In this document: positions 8,251 through 16,470 of the stretch, piece after piece
Position numbering within the stretch: position 1 is the stretch's first letter
Layout: each line of letters opens with the position of its first letter
NCBI GenBank assembly: GCA_050949905.1
Contig: JBMNGP010000015.1
Coordinates: forward strand, 1 to 64,000
DNA: 64,000 bases
Reading direction: 5' to 3'
Origin: DUML01 sp050949905
GTDB lineage: Bacteria; Bacillota; Desulfitobacteriia; Desulfitobacteriales; Syntrophobotulaceae
Program-made: the position numbers and the translations under genes
Notes under the pieces: generated by a model
Told to the model about the DNA's origin: nothing
Database searches by the model: none
Seen by the model: the letters and a program-made list of their open reading frames with translations, nothing else

Positions 8251-8860
8251 GCAAGAGGCTTTAGATACTAACCTGGAATCACAGCTAAGTTTTGCCGGCC
8301 TTCTGGAGCTCTTAGCTGATCTTTATAAATTCCCGGATGAGGAGCTTTATGCCGACTTAGAGAGCGGGCTGATTGATGTCCAAATTAGGGAATTAAGCCG
8401 TGCTGCCGGTCGGGAGGTTCTAAGCACTCTGCAGCCTGCCCTAGGAAGTTATCAGGAGTTGCTGGCTAGCTATAACGACTGCTTTCTGGGAGTCAAAGCT
8501 GCCTCTGTTCCTCCGGTGGAATCAGTTTATAAGGTCTGGACAACGGATGAAAGTTACCAAGTCCCTTTTAAGAAGCGAAAAGGTTATCTCATGGGGGACT
8601 CAGCCCTCCATATTAAACATATTCTTAATTCCTTGAACTTGGAAATACCGCCGGAATATGAGCTAATGCCGGATCATCTTACTATTTTGCTGGAATTATA
8701 TGCTTTCTTTCTGCGCCGAGGATTCTTAAAGGAGGCCAGGCAATTCCGCGAGGATCATCTGGATTGGCTGCCGGATTTCTATGCCGCGTTAAAGCAAGAA
8801 AAGCCTAAGGAATTCTATACTCTGCTTACGGCAGTGCTCATTAAAGTCTTGGCTGACTAG
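8243..8860 (+). CDS. TorD/DmsD-family molybdoenzyme chaperone
   Basis: This is a cytoplasmic chaperone of about 205 residues, all-helical by appearance, that guides cofactor insertion and Tat export of the molybdopterin subunit. Family features include a LADLYKFPDEELY-type N-terminus, central VPPVESVYK, and the region EYELMPDHLTILLELYAFFL with the E-x-PDH signature of TorD proteins. The start is ATG 8243, within the last codons of the cytochrome gene and behind GGAAAGGA; reading the frame further upstream would only overlap the cytochrome. Its presence agrees with the Tat signal on the catalytic subunit of the same operon. Confidence 0.85.
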   Translation: MLKQEALDTNLESQLSFAGLLELLADLYKFPDEELYADLESGLIDVQIRELSRAAGREVLSTLQPALGSYQELLASYNDCFLGVKAASVPPVESVYKVWTTDESYQVPFKKRKGYLMGDSALHIKHILNSLNLEIPPEYELMPDHLTILLELYAFFLRRGFLKEARQFREDHLDWLPDFYAALKQEKPKEFYTLLTAVLIKVLAD

Positions 8861-8881
8861 CGAGAGCCAAGGATAAAGAAG

Positions 8882-8906
8882 CAATTAACTTTAAACAAGT
8901 TAATTG
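8882..8906 (+). promoter_or_regulatory. 10-bp perfect inverted repeat between torD-like and rhodanese genes
   Basis: CAATTAACTT (8882-8891) and AAGTTAATTG (8897-8906) are exact reverse complements around a 5-nt spacer, 35 nt before the second rhodanese gene. It is too AT-rich for a strong terminator and lacks a T-run on the plus strand. An operator is possible, or a weak attenuator between the operon and the rhodanese gene. Confidence 0.4.
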
Positions 8907-8940
8907 ATAAAAAACATACCAAAAAGGGAGGTAAAGTTAC

Positions 8941-9840
8941 ATGAGGCTCAAAAAATCGAAAATTGCTGCCATTCTTATTTCCTTACTCCTAATCCTTACC
9001 ATGGTAGCAGGCTGTTCTCAACCCGCTGAACCGGCAGCCAAACAGGAACCGGCAGCCAAACAGGAACCGCCGGCCAAGCAAGAGCCGGCGCCATCCCAAA
9101 ACCAAGCACCGGCTGAACCCCAAGCTCCGTCCGCAGAAGAAAACCTTTTGGACTGGGCTGCTTGGCAAGCAAAAATGACTGGAACCATTAACAAAGACTA
9201 TTACGTTGTAGACCTCCGCACCCCAGATGAAATTAAACTGGAAAAAGGTTTGGAAGGTTCCATCAACATCGATGCCAATGAAACCCTGGCTAAAGGGAAT
9301 GATGCTGTTATTGAAGAAAAGTTAGCCAACATTCCCAAAGATGCCCTAATTTTAATCCATTGCAAATCGGGCGGCCGAGTTAAAGCCAATCTTGCTAAGT
9401 TCTTGGATAAAGGCTATACTAATGCTTACGGCCTTGTTGGCTGGACAGCTTTTGACAGCAAAGGTTATATGGGTTGTGCTAATATCTCAGCCAATACCGA
9501 ACAGTTGAAGCCGGAAGCTTGGCAGGCTAAAATGCAGGGAACTGCCGGCCAAGACTATTATATTGTTGATGTGCGCGACCAAAGTGAATTTGAAGCCGGC
9601 CATATGCAAGGTGCTTTAAACTTTGGGGTTAGGGATCAATTTACTGTGGACCATGCCGCTACCATGGAGAAATTTGCTCAAGCCATACCTGATAAAGATG
9701 CTCTAATCCTAATTCACTGCGCTGTCGGCAAGAGGGCTAAAGTTGCCCATGCCCACCTGAAAGCCGAAGGTTATACGAATATTTTCGTTCTGGACAATGC
9801 GGTCCAGATTGATAAAGACGGCAATGTCAAATATGAATAA
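8941..9840 (+). CDS. Double rhodanese-domain lipoprotein with intact cysteines
   Basis: This is an exported lipoprotein of 299 residues with lipobox VAGC at about residue 25. A flexible Pro/Ala/Lys/Gln linker contains PAAKQE-type repeats. Two rhodanese domains follow (about 65-180 and 190-298). Both have the active-site cysteine: LILIHCKSGGR in the first and LILIHCAVGKR in the second. It can therefore carry persulfide sulfur, and may deliver sulfane sulfur to the molybdoenzyme outside the membrane, as proposed for sulfur-transferring rhodaneses in polysulfide respiration. It sits 80 bp after the torD-like gene with a GGGAGG site before ATG. It contrasts with the cysteine-less double rhodanese at 3403-4551. 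Confidence 0.85.
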   Translation: MRLKKSKIAAILISLLLILTMVAGCSQPAEPAAKQEPAAKQEPPAKQEPAPSQNQAPAEPQAPSAEENLLDWAAWQAKMTGTINKDYYVVDLRTPDEIKLEKGLEGSINIDANETLAKGNDAVIEEKLANIPKDALILIHCKSGGRVKANLAKFLDKGYTNAYGLVGWTAFDSKGYMGCANISANTEQLKPEAWQAKMQGTAGQDYYIVDVRDQSEFEAGHMQGALNFGVRDQFTVDHAATMEKFAQAIPDKDALILIHCAVGKRAKVAHAHLKAEGYTNIFVLDNAVQIDKDGNVKYE

Positions 9841-9969
9841 GCGCACAAATAAGCCATTAATTTATTAATTTAATATTGAATCACCCTAATTGAATTGCAC
9901 TAATTGAATTACCCTAATCGAAGTACCATATTGATAACATAGAAATAATGACATCAAAATCCATGTTAA

Positions 9970-9998
9970 GATGCCTTCCGCGAAGGCATCTATTTTTA
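9970..9998 (+). terminator. Rho-independent terminator after sulfur locus
   Basis: A 9-bp perfect stem GATGCCTTC (9970-9978) / GAAGGCATC (9982-9990) is followed by TATTTTTAT. It closes the rhodanese gene and probably the whole sulfur locus. Confidence 0.85.
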
Positions 9999-10288
9999 TG
10001 TTTAGCGTAGAGGCCAGCTTAAATTTCATATTGGTCAGCGATTTTTTGTTTGGGTAAGGGCAGTACAAACTATTCTTATTAATATAAAAGAAGGCTCATT
10101 GGAAGTATGTAATTATTGCTAAATAATTCTATAAATAAAGAGGAAAATGTTTTAAAAGAGAGAATAAAAACATAAGAAAATATGAAGGAAGAATAGTATT
10201 AATTAAGTGATGAAGGGAAAAGTGTAGGCTGGAACCGGCTGTTATGCTGCTGATCTGTAAAGGAATTCGGGTGAAAGGAGAAATTCCC
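9999..10288 (+). other. AT-rich intergenic region, no gene seen
   Basis: Nothing convincing is encoded between the terminator and the sensor gene. Just before the terminator (about 9882-9920) a CTAATTGAATT motif is repeated two to three times. AAAGGAG at 10274-10280 is the ribosome site of the next gene. Confidence 0.5.
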
Positions 10289-12025
10289 TTGGACAAGTTA
10301 GCAGACTGTAAATTAAAGAGTATTATTCTAATATTTCTAATAGGGTTTTTCCTAATCTTGTCCGTACCTTGCTCTCTGATTGCAGCCGCCAACCCTACCA
10401 ACATTTTAATCTTGAATTCTTATCATCAAGGACTCAAGTGGACTGATGAACAAACTACAGCTCTAATTGAAAAACTGCAGACCTCACTTGATCGGCAAAT
10501 TTTTGTGGAATATATGGATTGGAAGCGTTATCCGACCATGGTGAATCTGAAAAATCTTTATGAGTATTATCACTATAAATATGCCGGACAGGATATAGAT
10601 TTGCTTATTACCACTGACGATATAGCTTTGGAATTTGCTTTGAAGCACCGGCAGGAATTATTCTCCGCTGCACCCTTGGTTTTCAGCGGCGTTGTTAAAG
10701 AGGCGGCAGATAATTTGCTTCAGGGTGAGGAGCGGGTGACGGGTGTTTATGAAATACTTGATTCGGAAGGTACCATCCGCTTAGCCCTGCAGATCAATCC
10801 CGAGATACGAAATATTTATGTTTTTCATGATCAAACAGAAAGCGGGGAAGCCAGCGGGCAGAATGTTGTCCAGGCAGTGGAAAGAATTAATCAGGAAAGG
10901 GAGGAGGAGCTTATTGTCCATTGCCTGAGTGAGCTGAGCATTGCCGAAATAACAGAGCTGGCGGCTTCTCTGGCTAAGGATAGTATTATCCTGGTTGGTT
11001 CATATAATATGGATATCACAGGCCAGGTTTTGGCACCGGAGGTGTTTGTCCGCGAAGTCAGTGAGCACAGTGTTGTCCCGGTTTATTCGGTTTATGATTT
11101 TTTACTGGGCAGCGGCATACTCGGCGGCAATTTGCTTAGCCCTCGTCTCCAGGGAGAACATGCCGCGGCTTTAAGCTTAGAAATATTAAACGGTAAAGAG
11201 GCCGGCCAATTGCCTATTATTGAGGATCCAACGATTGTCACCGCTTTTGACTATAACAAGCTGGTGCAATTTAATATTCCGGAAACGGATTTGCCTGCCA
11301 ACAGTGTTCTAATAAATAAGCCTTTTTCTTTCCTGGAGGAATACCGCTCTCTAATAATTAAAGTGGCTGCAGTGATTTTCAGCCTTCTTGGGCTTGTAAT
11401 TATTCTGTTAATTAACATCAGGCAGAGGCACGAAAAAGAAAGACAATTATTACGCCAAAAAGAAGAGCTGACAGCGGTTTATGAAGAGCTGACGGCTGTT
11501 CATCAGGAACTGACTGCTTCGGAAGAGGAATTAAGAGTGCAGTATGAAGAGCTGGCCCAAAACCAAAAAGCATTAATGCAAAGTGAAGAGAGGTACAGGT
11601 TAGCTTTAGAGGCTGCTAAGGATACCATCTGGGAGTGGGATTTAGTCAATAATCAGCGGGTTTTCTCCGGCAAGCTGCAGGAAATTCTCGGTTACGAAGG
11701 CGAAGAACTTTTAAGATTCGAAGATTGGCTAAATAGGGTTCACCCGGAAGATCTCCCGCTATTGGAAGCAAGACTGGCTGATCATTTTAGCCGCAAAACG
11801 GAGAATTATCACTGTGAATACCGTATTCAAAATAAAGACGGCCTTTACAAATGGATCCGGGCTAATGGCAAAGCAATATTTGATGACAGCGGCAAACCTT
11901 TAAGGATGGTTGGTTCCCACCGCAATATTACTGATCTCAAAGAGCAGGCGGAAAGAATCAAGCATCTGGCTTACCATGATTATTTAACCGGCCTGCCAAA
12001 CCGCGTTCATGCTTCGAGGAAATAG
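10289..12025 (+). pseudogene. Sensor half of a broken GGDEF/EAL protein (periplasmic ABC-type sensor, PAS)
   Basis: This is the N-terminal part of a membrane cyclic-di-GMP signalling protein. TTG 10289 follows AAAGGAG by 8 nt. A signal/anchor helix leads to an extracytoplasmic domain resembling ABC-transporter substrate-binding proteins (ILILNSYHQGLKW...), to about residue 340. A transmembrane helix (KVAAVIFSLLGLVIILLI), a coiled coil of EEL repeats and a PAS domain (about 440-560) follow. The start of a GGDEF domain (YHDYLTGLPNR) then ends at TAG TGA (12023-12028). The rest of the GGDEF and an EAL domain continue in the same frame after the stops. Between 12010 and 12036 the +2 frame is open and reads FEEIVRQ, which fits the GGDEF first helix, so two compensating indels are the likely cause. 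Confidence 0.7.
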
Positions 12026-12067
12026 TGAGACAAGGAAATAGCCAGGGCTAAAGACGGCAGCAGGTTA

Positions 12068-13267
12068 TTGGCCTTGATTTTCCTGGATGTTGATAACTTT
12101 AAGGATGTCAATGTTTCTTATGGCCATGCCGCAGGTGATCAGCTTTTGCTGGCCATCAGCACGCAGCTCACCCAAATTGTGGGCAGCATGAACGTGGTGG
12201 CGAAGTTTGGCGGTGACGAGTTTATTATTTTGCTGAGAGATATCAGGGATTATCAGGAAGCTATCACCTCTGCCGAAAGGATTATGGGCTTATTTGATAA
12301 AGCCATACGGGTGGGAAATAAAATCCGCCATGCCACAGCCAGCGCCGGGATAGTCTTTTATCCGGACAATGGGGAAAGTTTTGAAGAATTGTTCAAAAAT
12401 GTTGATACTGCTTTATATAAAGCCAAAAAGCTGGGCAAGAGAAAATATGTCGTTTTTAATCAGGAGATGCATGCCGCTGTAGCGGATAAAGCCAGAATTC
12501 AGGAAAGCTTGAGGCAGGCTATCGAGAACAGGGAATTTGCCCTGCATTACCAACCCCAAATAGAACTTAAAAGCGGCCGTATTCTTGGGTTCGAAGCCCT
12601 GATCCGTTGGTACAATCCGGAAGAGGGGCTGATTCCTCCGGATAAATTTATCGGTATTGCTGAAGAAACAGGGCTGATTATAGAAATCGGCGACTGGGTT
12701 CTGCGGGAAGCCTGTACCTTTGCCAGAAGGGTGCACGAGCTTGGTTACCGGGAGGTGACCGTGGCTGTTAACATTTCTTCCATTCAGCTGCGGCAGGAGG
12801 ACTTCCCGGAGAAAGTTCAGGAAGTTTTGGAAAGCACCGGTCTTCATCCGCACAGCCTGGAATTGGAAGTAACCGAGACAGTGCTTATTGATTTTATCGA
12901 CTCTAGGGTTAACCTGGTTTTTAATAAGCTCAGAGCTATAGGGATAAAAATTTCCCTGGATGATTTTGGACGCGGCTATTCTTCCTTGAATTATATTAAA
13001 CAGCTGCCGATATCTACCCTCAAAGTTGACAAATCTTTTATTGAAGATATTAGGGAGCCTTTTGACCGGCAGAATATTACCGGGGCGATTATTGTTCTGG
13101 CGCACCAGCTGGGTTTAAGAGTAGTAGCCGAAGGCGTGGAGAGCCAGGCGCAAAAAGAATACCTGCATAATTTTCAGTGTGATGCGGTTCAGGGTTATCT
13201 GTTTTTTAAACCTTTGCCGTCCGAAGAAGTCTTGCAAGTGCTGGACCAGGCGGTGGTCAAAGGCTAG
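12068..13267 (+). pseudogene. GGDEF-EAL half of the broken cyclic-di-GMP protein
   Basis: This continues the gene upstream in the same frame. It holds the rest of the diguanylate cyclase domain, including FLDVDNFKDVN and an intact GGDEF active-site motif. A full EAL phosphodiesterase domain follows (FEALIRW, with ETGLI, ELEVTET, LDDFGRGYSSL, LKVDKSFI and AEGVE motifs). Homology begins before TTG 12068 (codons for ARAKDGSRL precede it back to the TGA at 12026), so this is not a natural N-terminus. If translated separately, it would be a soluble EAL protein with an incomplete GGDEF domain. A sequencing error is an alternative to real gene decay. Confidence 0.7.
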
Positions 13268-13347
13268 CTTTTGTCCAAATAGAAATGAATATTATAAACA
13301 GAGGGCATTAATACGGGAAGCAGCAAGATAAAGAGTATAATTTTGAA

Positions 13348-14091
13348 ATGAGGCTCATCATGGCAACACAGCAAATAATATTCTTTGATTGTATGGAAAC
13401 GTTAATTGACATGGAGGAGATACCCGGGGTCAGAGAGTATGCCCTTTGGGCTTATGCCGGTTCCGGTGTAGAAGCTTACTGGGATAGCTTCCAGGAGTAT
13501 TTGGAACATTATATTGCCGTCCGGAAGCAGCTGCAGGAATCTCCTCCCTTTTATAAGGAATACGATCTCCGGGAAAGGCTCAGCCTGGTTGTGGAGCGAA
13601 CTGAAGCTAACCGACGAACCAGCAAAGACAGGCAGCACGCCGCGGCCAATGAGATTATCAACAGCTTACTGGCTGCCTTTTGGCCGAAGTATAAGGCTCA
13701 ATGTTTTGTCTCAGCAGAAGTAGAAACTGCTTTAAGCTCTTTTAAAAGCCAAGGCTTCACCCTGGGAGTAGTCTCGAATTTTTTGGTTAAAGGCGGGATT
13801 CAGGAGATTTTAGAGGAACAAGGCATCGCCAAATACTTTGACTTGGTAGTTTCCTCAGTCGATGTGGGCTGGAAAAAACCTCATCCCCGTATCTATCATA
13901 TTGCTTTAGCAGAAGTGGGGGTTAGTGCCCCGGCAGTTATTTTTGTCGGCGATGATTATCAAAATGATTATCTGACTCCGCAAAAAATGGGTTTTACACC
14001 GATTTTATTTGACCGGCAATCAGCCCACCTTCAGGTGGCAAAGCGATTTAGCAGTTTTGCAGAGCTTCCAGGCCTTATCGAACGGCTCTGA
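13348..14091 (+). CDS. HAD-superfamily hydrolase
   Basis: This is a cytoplasmic haloacid-dehalogenase-fold phosphatase of 247 residues. Motif I is FFDCMETL, with the nucleophilic Asp; the usual second Asp is replaced by Met, as in some dehalogenase-like members. Motif II is VVSNF, motif III is the Lys in GWKKPHP, and motif IV is FVGDDYQND. An alpha-helical cap of about 90 residues lies between motifs I and II. ATG 13360 is an equally good start. No substrate can be named. It stands alone, after the broken GGDEF/EAL gene. Confidence 0.8.
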   Translation: MRLIMATQQIIFFDCMETLIDMEEIPGVREYALWAYAGSGVEAYWDSFQEYLEHYIAVRKQLQESPPFYKEYDLRERLSLVVERTEANRRTSKDRQHAAANEIINSLLAAFWPKYKAQCFVSAEVETALSSFKSQGFTLGVVSNFLVKGGIQEILEEQGIAKYFDLVVSSVDVGWKKPHPRIYHIALAEVGVSAPAVIFVGDDYQNDYLTPQKMGFTPILFDRQSAHLQVAKRFSSFAELPGLIERL

Positions 14092-14476
14092 ACATATTTT
14101 TAGTAAATTTTATGTATTACCAGCTCACCACGCCTTGCTGCTACAGCTACTGGTCCTAAACCTCCGGGTACTCTACTTGATGTGAACCACGGTGCAGTTT
14201 AACGCTGTATCAGCTGCGCTCACGACGCTTCTCTGCTTTAACGGTTCACTAAGTAATGCAAAAATATACTTTTTTTGAGATTAAAGCAAGAACCCTGCAC
14301 TGATTTACTAAGTAGGTTTAATGTGCAACGGTTCCTTTTTATCGGGATTGACTAAAGAGGTAGCCGGTATTATCCTTATTTGAGGTACCCAGAGGGTATG
14401 GAGTAAGCTAGGGGTATTGATTAAGCTAGGCGTATGGGTACGAACTACCGGCAGACAGAAAGGATATGAATAAATA
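14092..14476 (+). other. Intergenic region with two inverted repeats
   Basis: No gene is visible. GTGAACC (14182-14188) and GGTTCAC (14243-14249) are exact reverse complements enclosing 54 nt. Further on, GAACC..GCAC (14290-14300) pairs with GTGC..GGTTC (14323-14334) and runs into CTTTTT, so 14290-14340 looks like a terminator. Both structures share an ACGGTTC core. The segment could encode a small RNA, but nothing identifies one. Confidence 0.35.
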
Positions 14477-15658
14477 ATGATTAGCAAGCAACGCAGTCTT
14501 TATTTTTTATTAGCTGCAACTTTTTTTATTTTTTTAAACTTTAATATTGCCCAGATGATTACCCCTGTCTATATTTTGGCTATCGGGGGCACGGAGTTTT
14601 TTTCCGGTTTGCAAAGTACGCTTTTTTATTTAACGGCGGTTGCTCTTAGGTTTTTCTTTGGCCCTTTAGCTGATGCCAAGGGAAACAGACTCACCTTGTT
14701 TATCGGCGGCCTGGCATTTATGACTGCTCCGCTTCTCTTTCTTTTTAATCAGTCCCTGTGGTATGTCCTGCTGGTGCGCATGTACCAGGCAATCGGACTG
14801 GCAGCTTATTTTTCCAGTGCATCCGCTGTTGTTTCCGCTCTGGCTCCCAGCGGCAAACTAGGCGCTTACATCGGTTATTACCGCCTGGTAACTATGCTAA
14901 CTTTGCTGGTGGGCCCTTCGGCTGCCTTAAAAGTGCTCAATGATTTTGGCTTTACTTGGTATCACGGTCTAGGTATCGCTGTTGGCTTTTTGGCCATGGT
15001 ATTTTTGCATTTTGTGCAGGAACCCCCGCAAGCAGAGAATCCCTTTGACTCTGCGGCTAAGCCTCAAACGGGGATGTTGGGACTCTTAAGAGAGAAAAAG
15101 CTGATGCCTATCTTTGAAAGCGTTTTTCTAGTCTCGGTTTGTTATGGGCTGGTGCAGACTTTTACGGCTATTTACGTTGAGCAGGCTGTACAGGATATTA
15201 ATCCCGGGCTTTTCTTTACTGTTTTTGGGATAGGCAGTATTATTTCCAATCTGATTGCCGGCACTTTGTCCGACCGCAAAGGACGAGCAGCAGTTGTCTT
15301 TCCTTGGATTATGGTTATGGGAGCAGGTCTGGCCATCCTTTACTTTTTGCCGCTTAGGCCCTGGATTCTTTACTTGGGCAGTTTTTTGGCAGGTTTTGGC
15401 TATGCCGGGAGTATTGCCGTCCTGATTACCTGGATGGTGGATATGGTTCCTGCCGGCCGCAGGACAACAGCCCTGGCTTTGGAGGATAATACTATTGATA
15501 TTGGGATTGGCCTAGGCTCGTTTCTCTTTGGGGTGCTGATTCCACTCATCGGGATGCCCTGGTCATATGGTCTGGGCGGCTTGCTGCTGATAATTTTTGC
15601 AGCCTGGAAGATTACTGCTTTGGTTATGGAGAAAAGAAAGCCACTAACTGCCGCTTAA
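14477..15658 (+). CDS. Major facilitator superfamily transporter
   Basis: This is an integral membrane transporter of 393 residues with about twelve hydrophobic helices. An MFS signature occurs after helix 2 (FGPLADAKGNRLTLF) and a second-half equivalent at GTLSDRKGRAAVVF. The substrate is unknown; drug-efflux-type MFS proteins have this general layout. AAAGGA precedes ATG 14477. After the stop codon the same frame stays open for another 65 codons with a Lys/Ala-rich composition. A neighbouring SGNH hydrolase and ClC gene follow, without clear functional linkage. Confidence 0.8.
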   Translation: MISKQRSLYFLLAATFFIFLNFNIAQMITPVYILAIGGTEFFSGLQSTLFYLTAVALRFFFGPLADAKGNRLTLFIGGLAFMTAPLLFLFNQSLWYVLLVRMYQAIGLAAYFSSASAVVSALAPSGKLGAYIGYYRLVTMLTLLVGPSAALKVLNDFGFTWYHGLGIAVGFLAMVFLHFVQEPPQAENPFDSAAKPQTGMLGLLREKKLMPIFESVFLVSVCYGLVQTFTAIYVEQAVQDINPGLFFTVFGIGSIISNLIAGTLSDRKGRAAVVFPWIMVMGAGLAILYFLPLRPWILYLGSFLAGFGYAGSIAVLITWMVDMVPAGRRTTALALEDNTIDIGIGLGSFLFGVLIPLIGMPWSYGLGGLLLIIFAAWKITALVMEKRKPLTAA

Positions 15659-15700
15659 GAGCTACTCTGGAATAAAGGTTTAAGCAGTTATCTAAATCTG

Positions 15701-15799
15701 ACAAAAAAGCTGCTGAAAAAAGCAGTAGAAAAAACAGCAAGAAAAGCAACAAAAAAAGCAACAAAAAAGCAACTTAAAAAGCAGGCAAAAAAAGCAGGA
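15701..15799 (+). repeat. A-rich AAAAAGCAACA repeat tract
   Basis: A run of imperfect AAAAAAGCAACA/AAAAAAGCAG units lies in the gap after the MFS gene. It contains very few T residues, so it has almost no stop codons on this strand. In the MFS frame it would encode KKAVEKTARKATKKATKK. Repeat expansion is the simplest reading. Confidence 0.6.
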
Positions 15800-15894
15800 A
15801 TAAATTTGCTCTCCCAGAATAACTACTATGAGATTAATGCATTGGATATATTCTGAGGATTAATAGTCCGGAAGTTAGGCGAGGGGGGTCTTGT

Positions 15895-16470
15895 TTGCGT
15901 ATTGCGGCTTTAGGCGATTCTATTACGGAGGGTTATCTTTGCTACCCTCAGGACTCTTGGGTGGCAATTGTAGCCAGAGAGCTGGGGGTAGAAATGTACA
16001 ACCTGGGTGTTTGCGGAGATCTGACCCGGGATATGCGCCGGAGGATGCGGCGGCAAGTCCTGCCTTTAACGCCCAGCCACTGCCTGATCCTCGGTGGCGC
16101 CAATGATGCATTTTGTCAAGTGGCTTTGGAGGATTACAGCGAAAACATTGAGATTATTGTGGAATACTGTTTACGCTTTGATATTATTCCTATTTTGGGG
16201 ATACCAACTCCAACTTTGGCTTATCCGGAAGAGTTTATCCTTCAGGAATACCGGGCCTGGCTTCTCGAATACGCCGAGAAGTCCCGAATTGCCGTGATTG
16301 ATTTTTATGCCTCTTTGGTGGATGCTACGGGGATGATGGCCAGGCCGGAGTTACTTTTAGACGAAGTCCACCCCAATGTGGAAGGATACCGGGCGATGGC
16401 TGAGAAAGCTAAGGAAGTTATAAGCCGGCTTAAGCAAGACTATCTTAAGGAAGGCTCCGGCAACGAATGA
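15895..16470 (+). CDS. SGNH/GDSL-family hydrolase
   Basis: This is a single-domain esterase/lipase-like enzyme of 191 residues. The block I motif is ALGDSITEGY with the catalytic Ser. A block II Gly is present, block III is GGANDAF with the oxyanion Asn, and block V is DEVHPN with the catalytic Asp and His. No signal peptide is seen, so it is probably cytoplasmic. The start is TTG 15895 behind the GGCGAGGGGGG purine stretch. The stop overlaps the start of the ClC gene (ATGA), so the two are probably co-transcribed. The natural substrate is unknown. Confidence 0.82.
   Translation: MRIAALGDSITEGYLCYPQDSWVAIVARELGVEMYNLGVCGDLTRDMRRRMRRQVLPLTPSHCLILGGANDAFCQVALEDYSENIEIIVEYCLRFDIIPILGIPTPTLAYPEEFILQEYRAWLLEYAEKSRIAVIDFYASLVDATGMMARPELLLDEVHPNVEGYRAMAEKAKEVISRLKQDYLKEGSGNE

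Noticed and set aside
12413..13105. 230-codon minus-strand frame opposite the EAL domain
   Set aside because: The plus strand encodes a clear EAL domain; the antisense product has no recognisable features.
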